Below the pieces are notes generated by a model that searched no databases, was not told the DNA's origin, and was given only the letters and a program-made list of their open reading frames with translations. Of a stretch of DNA of 40,937 nt, positions 34,245-40,937 are shown in pieces. Source of the DNA: an uncultured Oscillospiraceae bacterium (GTDB lineage: Bacteria; Bacillota; Clostridia; Oscillospirales; Oscillospiraceae). Both the position numbers and the translations under genes were made by a program. The stretch's first letter is position 1; every line of letters begins with the position of its first letter. Location of the stretch: the NCBI GenBank assembly GCA_947624035.1, contig CANQIH010000002.1:1-40937 (forward strand). The letters run 5' to 3'.

Positions 34245-35399
34245 ATGACGGACATTTATCTCATCCGGCACGCCGAGGCGGACGGGAACCTGTACCGCCG
34301 CGCTCAGGGTCAGTTCGACGCCAACGTGACCCCCCTCGGACGGCAGCAGATCGCCGCCCTGGCAGAGCGTTTCAGGAGCATCCCCATCGACGGGCTCTGG
34401 TCCAGCGACCTGACCCGCACGGTGTCCACGGCGTCTGCGATCGTGAAATATCACACGGAGCTCACCCTCCACACGGACCCGGCCCTGCGGGAGGTGTGCA
34501 TGGGCGTGTGGGAGGACCGGCCCTGGGGCGAGCTGAAGCGGGACTGGTCCCGGCAGATGGACTGGTTCAACCAGGCCCCGGAGAAGTGGAGCGTGCCCGG
34601 CTGCGAGGACTACGCCGCCGTGCCCCGGCGCGTGGAGAAGGTCCTGCTGGACCTGGCGGCTGCCCACCCCGGCCAGACCCTGGCGGTGGTGAGCCACGGC
34701 TTTGCCATCCGCTCCTTGCTGTGTGAGCTGCTGGACAAGCACTTCTCCGACCTGCCCTATGGGGACAACACCGCCGTGTCCCTGCTGACGGCGGAGGACG
34801 GGCGCCTCTCGGTGCGGTGGTACAACGACGCCTCCCACCTGACGCCGGAGCTGAGCACCTTCGCCCGCCAGCGGTACGGCGCCGCCGTGAAGAACATGAA
34901 GGAGGACGGGTGGTTCACGCCTCTGGACCTGAAAAAGGAGAGCTCCCTCTACACCCACTGCTACAGCGAGACATGGCGGGCCAGCCACGGCGGCGTGGCG
35001 GGCTTCACCCCGTCGGTATACGTCCAGGCCGCCCGGCACCACGCCCGGAACGACCCCCAGACACTGGTGAAGCTGTACTATGAGGACGGCTTTGCCGGCG
35101 TCATCGAGCTGGACCCGGAGCGCAGCGCCGAGGACGGGGCCGGCTGGATCAGCCTGCTCTACGTGGAGCCGGAATTCCGCCACCGCCGTTTCGGCGGACA
35201 GCTGCTGGGCCACGCGGTGTCCTACTTCCGGCACAAGGGCCGGCAGGTCATCCGGCTGCACGTGTCCCAGACCAACGCCGCCGCCGTGGGCTTTTACGAG
35301 CACATGGGCTTCCGGCGCACCGGGGAGGCCTCCGGCGTGGGCGGGCCCCTCTATGAGATGGAGCTGGACATCGTCCAGCGGCCGTGGATGCTGCCATGA
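34245..35399 (+). CDS. Fusion: histidine phosphatase (PGM-like) + GNAT acetyltransferase
   Basis: N-term IYLIRHAEADGNLYRRAQGQFDANVTPLG..VVSHGFAIR; C-term ISLLYVEPEFRHRRFGGQLLGHAV..LHVSQTNAAAVGFYEHMGFRRTG. Confidence 0.9.
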   Translation: MTDIYLIRHAEADGNLYRRAQGQFDANVTPLGRQQIAALAERFRSIPIDGLWSSDLTRTVSTASAIVKYHTELTLHTDPALREVCMGVWEDRPWGELKRDWSRQMDWFNQAPEKWSVPGCEDYAAVPRRVEKVLLDLAAAHPGQTLAVVSHGFAIRSLLCELLDKHFSDLPYGDNTAVSLLTAEDGRLSVRWYNDASHLTPELSTFARQRYGAAVKNMKEDGWFTPLDLKKESSLYTHCYSETWRASHGGVAGFTPSVYVQAARHHARNDPQTLVKLYYEDGFAGVIELDPERSAEDGAGWISLLYVEPEFRHRRFGGQLLGHAVSYFRHKGRQVIRLHVSQTNAAAVGFYEHMGFRRTGEASGVGGPLYEMELDIVQRPWMLP

Positions 35400-36517
35400 G
35401 CCCATACCGCTCCTGGCTCACCGCCCCGCCGGTGGTGGAGCGGCTGCACGTGGAGCCGGGCCGCCGGATCATCGCGGTGTCGGACGTCCACGGGAACCTG
35501 CCGTACCTCCAGGGCGTGCTGAAAAAGGCCGCCCTGACGGAGCGGGACGTGCTCATCGTCGTGGGGGACCTGCTGGAGAAGGGCCCGGACCCCCTGGGCA
35601 CCCTCCGGTGGGTGATGGACCTGGCCAAGCGGTACGAGGTCCACACGGTCTGCGGCAACTGCGACTTCTGGCAGGAGTTCTGCGACAGGCCAACGGACCC
35701 GGAGATGGACGCATTCTACATCCGCTACCTGGTGGGCCGAAACAAGGGCTGGGGCGACGGCATCATCGCCCAGATGCTCCACGCGCTGGCCATCCCCATC
35801 GGGCCGGACATGGACCTGGGGGCCGCCAAGGCCGCCGTGCGGGAGAGCTTCAAACCGGAGCTGGACTTCCTTCGGGCACTGCCACACATCATCGAGACGG
35901 AGGATTATGTGTTCGTCCACGGGGGCTACGTGCCGGAGCAGGGCGCCTTCGCCTGCATGAAGCTGGATAGGTACCGGGACACGGCCAAGCCCCATAAAAA
36001 ATGGACTGTAGTGGGCCACTGGCCCCTGGTGCTGTACCACGAGGACATCACCGACGCCCGGCCCATCATCGACGAGGACCTGAAGCTGGTCAGCATCGAC
36101 GGCGGGTGCGTCCTGAAGGACGACGGGCAATTGAACGCCTTCATCCTGCCGGACATGACCTGGGTCAGCTACGACCGCTTCCCCACCGCCCGGGCAAAGA
36201 CCGCCCAGGCCGCCGGGGAGCGGCATTACTACATCCGCCACGGGGACAACGAGGTAGAGGTCCTCACCGAGGGCGGGGAGTTCTGCCGGGTGCGCCACGT
36301 CCGCACGGGGTACGAGATGGACATCCTCTCCGATAACATCCTCCGCCGGGAGGGGACCCATGCCTGGGTCAACGACGTGACAGACTACCGGCTGCCCCTG
36401 GCCGCCGGGGACGAGATATCCCTGGTGCGAAAGACCAGCCGGGGCTGGCAGTGCAAAAAAGACGGCATCTCCGGCTGGTATTTCGGGGAAATAGAGGAAC
36501 AAAAGGAACAAAGCTGA
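35396..36517 (+). CDS. Metallophosphoesterase (calcineurin-like) with C-terminal extension
   Basis: IIAVSDVHGNLPYL, VVGDLLEKGP, CGNCDFW, VFVHGGYVPEQ; ATGA overlap with the upstream gene. Confidence 0.88.
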   Translation: MSPYRSWLTAPPVVERLHVEPGRRIIAVSDVHGNLPYLQGVLKKAALTERDVLIVVGDLLEKGPDPLGTLRWVMDLAKRYEVHTVCGNCDFWQEFCDRPTDPEMDAFYIRYLVGRNKGWGDGIIAQMLHALAIPIGPDMDLGAAKAAVRESFKPELDFLRALPHIIETEDYVFVHGGYVPEQGAFACMKLDRYRDTAKPHKKWTVVGHWPLVLYHEDITDARPIIDEDLKLVSIDGGCVLKDDGQLNAFILPDMTWVSYDRFPTARAKTAQAAGERHYYIRHGDNEVEVLTEGGEFCRVRHVRTGYEMDILSDNILRREGTHAWVNDVTDYRLPLAAGDEISLVRKTSRGWQCKKDGISGWYFGEIEEQKEQS

Positions 36518-36581
36518 CGTCATAGGAGATAAAAAGGACCTGCCCCCTTCAGTCTGCGCCTACGGCACAGCCAGCTCCCCT

Positions 36582-36678
36582 CGTCGGAGCAACGTCCGCT
36601 ATGCTCCGCTGCCGCAAGCGGCAGCATCCGCCCGCTCCCGTGCTCCTCCTCTCCCCACGCGGCTCCCGCCGCGCGGGG
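36582..36678 (-). repeat. F2 copy D (divergent)
   Basis: Minus strand CCCCGCGCGGC-GGGA-GCCGCGTGGGGAGAGGAGG ... GCTGCCG-CTTG-CGGCAGC ... CTCCGACG. Confidence 0.6.
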
Positions 36679-36679
36679 G

Positions 36680-36930
36680 CCCCATAGGGAGCCGAGGGGG
36701 TGGGAGGTAGCTTGAAGTCACTGCCAGCCCTCTCGCCTCCCCTTGGGGGTGCGGCAATCGTCCCGGTCTCTGCCAGGCCCCTTGCCTCCCCTTGGGGGGA
36801 GGTGCCGAGCGAAGCGAGGCGGTAGGGGGAAAGGCAAAAGTAACGCCAGCGCCGGTTTTTCCCCCCCCTTCAGTCTCGTCGCCCTGCGGGCTCCTCGCCA
36901 GCTCCCCCGAGGGGGAGCCGAGGGGGTGCG
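36680..36930. repeat. Cluster of F1-arm fragments
   Basis: cctccccttggggggaggtgccgagcgaagcgaggcggtaggggg; cagtctcgtcgccctgcgggctcctcgccagctcccccgagggggagccgag. Confidence 0.55.
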
Positions 36931-36963
36931 GCGGAGGCTTGGGGTGGGCAGTCATCCTGGGGT

Positions 36964-37063
36964 CCCCACGCGGCACGCCTGCCGCGTGGGGAAAGGAGAA
37001 GCCGCGGAATATTCAGGCCTTGGCGCTCGCGGCAAGGCCTGACCTATGGAGCGTGCTTCGACG
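36964..37063 (+). repeat. F2 copy B
   Basis: CCCCACGCGGCA-CGCC-TGCCGCGTGGGG; CCTTGGCG-CTCG-CGGCAAGG; ends TTCGACG. Confidence 0.7.
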
Positions 37064-37070
37064 TCGGGGC

Positions 37071-37170
37071 CCCCAAAGGGCACGCTTGCCCTTTGGGGAG
37101 AGGAGGATCCGCGTTGTATTCGAGCTTTGGGGCTTGCCCCGAAGCGAGACCTACAACGCGCGATCCGACG
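37071..37170 (+). repeat. F2 copy C
   Basis: CCCCAAAGGGCA-CGCT-TGCCCTTTGGGG; CGCGTTGTA/TACAACGCG outer stem; CTTTGGGG-CTTG-CCCCGAAG; ends TCCGACG. Confidence 0.75.
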
Positions 37171-37408
37171 ACAAAACCGCCGGAGCTTGCGCTCCGGCGG
37201 CACCCGCCCTGCCGTGGGGACCCGATATGCAACCTGCACAGCTCGGCAGGTGGGTCACCTCGTGGCTGTTTCCGTGCTTCCAACTTCCAGAGCCGGTCTG
37301 TGCCGGTCCGGGAGGCCTGCGCTCCGCAGCCATATACGGCATCCCTTATAATAGATGTGGGTCCAACCGGGCCCTTTGCACCACGAACAGGGCAGGAAAA
37401 AAGTCCCG

Positions 37409-37702
37409 TCAGTCCTCCGGCGGCTCCTCGCCGTCCTCCGCGAAGACCTGCTCCATATAGTAGTCGTAGATCCGCTGCAGCAGATCGTCGTCGTCCACCG
37501 AGGCGAACTGCTCCTCGCCGTCGACCTCCTCCACCCGCAGGATGATGAAGCCGTAGTCCGGGTCGTCCTCAGACATGTCCGCCGGCAGGAAGACCATGTA
37601 CTCCTCGCCCTCGAATTCCAGCGTGCTCAGATGCTCCAGCTCGAACTCGTTGCCCTCGTCATCCTCGATGGTGATGTAGCTGGCGCCGAAATCGTCGTCC
37701 AT
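37409..37702 (-). CDS. DUF1292 domain protein
   Basis: ITIEDDEGNEFELEHLSTLEFEGEEYMVFLPAD; start corrected from 37894 (GGGAACGATCTCTATGG context). Confidence 0.9.
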   Translation of the reverse strand: MDDDFGASYITIEDDEGNEFELEHLSTLEFEGEEYMVFLPADMSEDDPDYGFIILRVEEVDGEEQFASVDDDDLLQRIYDYYMEQVFAEDGEEPPED

Positions 37703-37779
37703 AGAGATCGTTCCCTTCTGTGATCTTGCCCCTATTTTACCGCCTATCCCTGCGGATTGCAAGAGGAAAAACGCCGCAT

Positions 37780-37926
37780 TCACGGCCAGGCGCTCTCCGC
37801 GGTATACGCCGGCCGCTCTCCGTCCGGCAAAGCGCCGATGTCCGCCAGCACCGCCGTGAGGCTGGCCGCAGCGAACACCGCCAGCAGCACGCACAGCCCG
37901 ATCTTCACCCAGGTCCTCACGCGCAT
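37780..37926 (-). CDS. Possible 48-aa single-TM small protein
   Basis: MRVRTWVKIGLCVLLAVFAAASLTAVLADIGALPDGERPAYTAESAWP; GGGAGGG upstream, possibly serving the GTG two codons in. Confidence 0.35.
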   Translation of the reverse strand: MRVRTWVKIGLCVLLAVFAAASLTAVLADIGALPDGERPAYTAESAWP

Positions 37927-38078
37927 CCCTCCCATGCCAGTATGCCCGGCCGGAACGGCTTTATTTGCAAATTAGATATACATTCTTGAAAATCCGTGCT
38001 ATAATGCCTTTAATTGGGCTATTATAGTCATTATGGCTTTCCATATACCCCCACGTCATACAAAGGAGCTTGCCTGCC

Positions 38079-40667
38079 TTGCGAAAGTTCATTGAAACAC
38101 TAAAGCGCTTCCGCGCCTGGCTGAAGAGCCGCCGGGTCCGGCGCGCCAAGCGCACCGTCAGTGCGATGACGGACACCGCCGCCGCCGGTGTGGGCTTCAC
38201 CCTGCGCCTGAGCATGAAGATCGTGATGACGGTGCTTCTGGTGTTCGTCACCACAGGGCTCATCCTGGCCTGCATCTTCTCCTTCTACGTAAAGACCACC
38301 ATGACCAGCGAGCGGCTGCAGCTGACCATGGAGGAGATGAGCACGGCCCTCTCCAGCCACGTGTACGCCGAGACATACGCCGGCAGCAACGACTGGCGGG
38401 AGATCGCCACCCTGTACGCCACCGAGAACCGCGTCTGGAAGGACTCCGACGAGATCGCCCAGTACGTGAAGGACGCCGCCGTGGCCATCGAGGACCAGCG
38501 GTTCTATAAGCACAAGGGCGTGGACTGGAGCCGTACAGTGGGCGCGTTCGTGAACATGTTCGTGGGCATGCGCAACACCTTCGGCGGGTCCACGCTGACA
38601 CAGCAGCTCATCAAGAACCTGACGGGCAAGGACGACGTCACCGTCCAGCGAAAGTTGCTGGAGATATTCCAGGCGCTGGAGTTTGAAAAGCAATACACAA
38701 AAGACGAGATACTGACCATGTATCTCAACGTCATATACCTGGGCGAGGGCTGCTACGGCGTGGGCTCCGCCTCCCGGGAGTACTTCGACAAGGAAGTGAG
38801 CCAGCTTTCCCTGGCGGAGGCCGCCACCCTCATCGGCATCACCAACAACCCCTCCATGTACGACCCCTATATCAGCGACTGGACCTACAATAACTGCGTG
38901 GAGCGGCGGAACGTGACCCTGTTCCAGATGTACGACCAGGGCTATATCACCAAAGAGCAGTACGACTCCGCGAAAAGCGAGAACCTCCGCTCCCACCTGA
39001 AGCGGGCCGAGGGCGAGGTCCGGGAGATCCCCATCAACTCCTACTACGTGGACTCCCTGATCTGGGACATCATCGACGATCTGGCCGAGGCGCGCAACAT
39101 CACCACCCGGCAGGCCACGAACCTGCTCTACAACGGCGGCTACCGCATCTACACCTGCCAGGACATGAGCATCCAGCGGATCGTGGATGACGTATACCAG
39201 AACACCAGCGGTCTGCCCCAGCCCTACTCCTACGGCAGCCAGAGCCTGAACTCCGGCATCGTGGTGCTGGACGCCCGGACCGGCGCCTGCGTGGCCCTGT
39301 GCGGCGGCACCGGCACCAAGACCCAGTCCCTGGTGGGCAACTACGCCACCGAGTGGGTCCGTCCCCCCGGGTCCTCCTTCAAGCCCGTGGCCGTGTACGG
39401 CCCGGCCATCGACCTGGGCATCGTGGGCCCCAACACCACCGTCAACGACTCCCCGGGCCTGCGCCTGAAGGGCACCACCTGGTACCCCAAGAACGACAGC
39501 ATGGCCTACAGCGGCGTCACCAGCCTGCGCAACGCCATCGCCTGGTCCCGGAATACCATCGCCGCCCAGGTGCTGGACGCCATGGGCCTGCAGTCCTCCT
39601 GGGACTACCTGAACAACCACTTCGGCTTCCACTCCCTGGTCCGTGACCACCTGGACGAGATCACCGGCAACACCGTCTCCGACTTCGCCTACGCGGCCCT
39701 GGCCCTGGGCCAGCTCAGCTACGGCATCACCTGCGAGGAGATGGCCCAGGCCTACACCGCCTTTGCCAACAACGGCATCATGAGCCGCTCCCGCACCTAC
39801 TCCCTCATCATGGACGGCGACGGCAATGTGGTCCTGGAGAACCCCGCGGATCAGGTGGTGGCCCTCAAGCCCAACACCGCCTGGGAGATGGACAGCATCC
39901 TCAACAGCGCCATCTCCTGGGGCACCGGCACGGCCGCCTACTTCAGCGGCCAGGCCCTGGCGGGCAAGACCGGCACCACCTCCGACAACAAGGACCGTTA
40001 CTTCACCGGCTTCAGCCGCTACTACGTGGCCGCCTGCTGGACGGGCTATGACCAGCCGGAGAAGATGTACTTCTACTCCAACCCCGCCTGCCAGATCTGG
40101 AAGATGGTCATGGAGCCCATCCACGCCGGAAAGCCCTATTGGGACTTTGAGGTCCCCACCATCACCGGCCCGGCCCGGCTGGGCACCGTCACCGTCACGC
40201 CCGACCCCAACGCCTCGCCCTCGCCTTCGCCTTCGGTGAGCCCCGAGCCCACCGCCGCGCCGGAGACCCCGCCGCCGCCGGAGACCCCGCCGGTGGTGAC
40301 CGCGCCGCCTATCGAGACCCCGCCCGTGGAGACCGTACCTCCTATCGTGACGGCACCTCCTATCGTGACCGCGCCGCCCATCGAGACCCCGCCCGTTGTG
40401 ACCGAACCGCCCGTTGTGACCGCGCCGCCCGAGATCACCCCCGAGCCGCAGCAGCCGCCCGTGGAAGTCACGCCGGAGCAGCCGCCTGTGGTGACGCCGG
40501 AGCCGGAACAGCCGCCTGTGGTGACCCCGGAGCCGGAGCAGCCGCCCGTGGTGACGGCGCCCCCGCCGGAACAGCCGCCGGTGGAGCAGCCGCCGGTGGA
40601 GAACAACACGCTGCCGGAGGGCAACACCGAAGGCGCTTCCATCCGGCCCGTATGGCACTGGCGGTAA
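38079..40667 (+). CDS. Class A penicillin-binding protein (PBP1A) with Pro-rich C-terminal tail
   Basis: AVAIEDQRFYKHKGVDW, GGSTLTQQLIKNL, glycosyltransferase + transpeptidase (PPGSSFKPVAVYG, SRNTIAAQ, GKTGTT); TTG start, AAAGGAG SD 11 nt upstream. Confidence 0.93.
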   Translation: MRKFIETLKRFRAWLKSRRVRRAKRTVSAMTDTAAAGVGFTLRLSMKIVMTVLLVFVTTGLILACIFSFYVKTTMTSERLQLTMEEMSTALSSHVYAETYAGSNDWREIATLYATENRVWKDSDEIAQYVKDAAVAIEDQRFYKHKGVDWSRTVGAFVNMFVGMRNTFGGSTLTQQLIKNLTGKDDVTVQRKLLEIFQALEFEKQYTKDEILTMYLNVIYLGEGCYGVGSASREYFDKEVSQLSLAEAATLIGITNNPSMYDPYISDWTYNNCVERRNVTLFQMYDQGYITKEQYDSAKSENLRSHLKRAEGEVREIPINSYYVDSLIWDIIDDLAEARNITTRQATNLLYNGGYRIYTCQDMSIQRIVDDVYQNTSGLPQPYSYGSQSLNSGIVVLDARTGACVALCGGTGTKTQSLVGNYATEWVRPPGSSFKPVAVYGPAIDLGIVGPNTTVNDSPGLRLKGTTWYPKNDSMAYSGVTSLRNAIAWSRNTIAAQVLDAMGLQSSWDYLNNHFGFHSLVRDHLDEITGNTVSDFAYAALALGQLSYGITCEEMAQAYTAFANNGIMSRSRTYSLIMDGDGNVVLENPADQVVALKPNTAWEMDSILNSAISWGTGTAAYFSGQALAGKTGTTSDNKDRYFTGFSRYYVAACWTGYDQPEKMYFYSNPACQIWKMVMEPIHAGKPYWDFEVPTITGPARLGTVTVTPDPNASPSPSPSVSPEPTAAPETPPPPETPPVVTAPPIETPPVETVPPIVTAPPIVTAPPIETPPVVTEPPVVTAPPEITPEPQQPPVEVTPEQPPVVTPEPEQPPVVTPEPEQPPVVTAPPPEQPPVEQPPVENNTLPEGNTEGASIRPVWHWR

Positions 40668-40688
40668 GTTACAAATAAAACAACGCGG

Positions 40689-40747
40689 AAATATCCGCTT
40701 TTTCCCCGATTTTCTTAGAAATGACAGGGAAAAGCGGATATTTTTAT
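40689..40747 (+). terminator. Long hairpin terminator
   Basis: AAATATCCGCTTTTTCCC ... GGGAAAAGCGGATATTTTTA. Confidence 0.8.
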
Positions 40748-40769
40748 GCAAAAATGCCCATATTTTATG

Positions 40770-40798
40770 TTGACATGTTGGAAACGATGTGTTACAAT
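40770..40798 (+). promoter_or_regulatory. Sigma-A promoter
   Basis: TTGACA - 17 nt - TACAAT. Confidence 0.8.
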
Positions 40799-40827
40799 TC
40801 GGTTACAAAACCATTGGAGGCATCGCC

Positions 40828-40937
40828 ATGGCAGATCAGAAAACAGCGACATTGCAATACAAGGGGCACCCCCTGCGCCGGAAGGACAACCTGATCTATT
40901 TCGGCAGCATGGCGGACAAGTACATCATCATGCTCCA
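40828..40937 (+). CDS. Hypothetical protein, 3' truncated by window edge
   Basis: TTGGAGG SD; MADQKTATLQYKGHPLRRKDNLIYFGSMADKYIIML, open to window end. Confidence 0.8.
   Translation, partial: MADQKTATLQYKGHPLRRKDNLIYFGSMADKYIIML

Noticed and set aside
36743-37545. Several overlapping Pro/Arg/Gly-rich ORFs
   Set aside because: They are translations of the F1/F2 repeat island.
37409-37894. 161-aa version of the DUF1292 ORF
   Set aside because: Conserved domain begins at MDDDFGASYITIEDDEGNEF; the upstream part is an unsupported extension.
38100-40751. 883-aa minus-strand ORF
   Set aside because: Lies antisense to the clearly coding PBP1A gene; low-complexity G/V/H-rich translation typical of high-GC shadow frames.

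Overview
High-GC Firmicutes chromosome segment, probably Oscillospiraceae/Clostridia (inferred from gene content). Most of it is ordinary housekeeping: APH-family kinase tail, mutS, MATE pump, two tandem CNNM/CorC-type transporters, an EamA permease, an Lsa-like ABC-F protein, a RelB/RelE-type TA pair, an ECF sigma factor with a DUF4179-like partner, argC-argJ-argB-argD, trkA/trkH, a PrsA-like foldase, an S9 peptidase, a CsaB-like protein, a phosphatase-GNAT fusion, DUF1292 and PBP1A. The unusual content is mostly non-coding. (1) A ~190 bp repeat (F3, 3 copies) sits in 3' UTRs. Each copy folds into a four-way junction with no unpaired junction bases, shows compensatory changes between copies, and is bracketed by two copies of a locus-specific hairpin/terminator. 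(2) An inverted-repeat family (F1) has one copy whose loop is replaced by a DUF559 nuclease-like ORF; the repeat arms supply its Shine-Dalgarno and its stop codon. (3) A double-hairpin repeat (F2, 4 copies) shows compensatory stem changes. (4) A candidate ncRNA on the minus strand has a near-consensus promoter and a terminator, just after a possible HTH/nuclease TA pair. (5) The leader of the ABC-F gene looks like a ribosome-controlled attenuator with a 6-codon uORF. All calls come from reading the sequence; no searches or folding programs were run.
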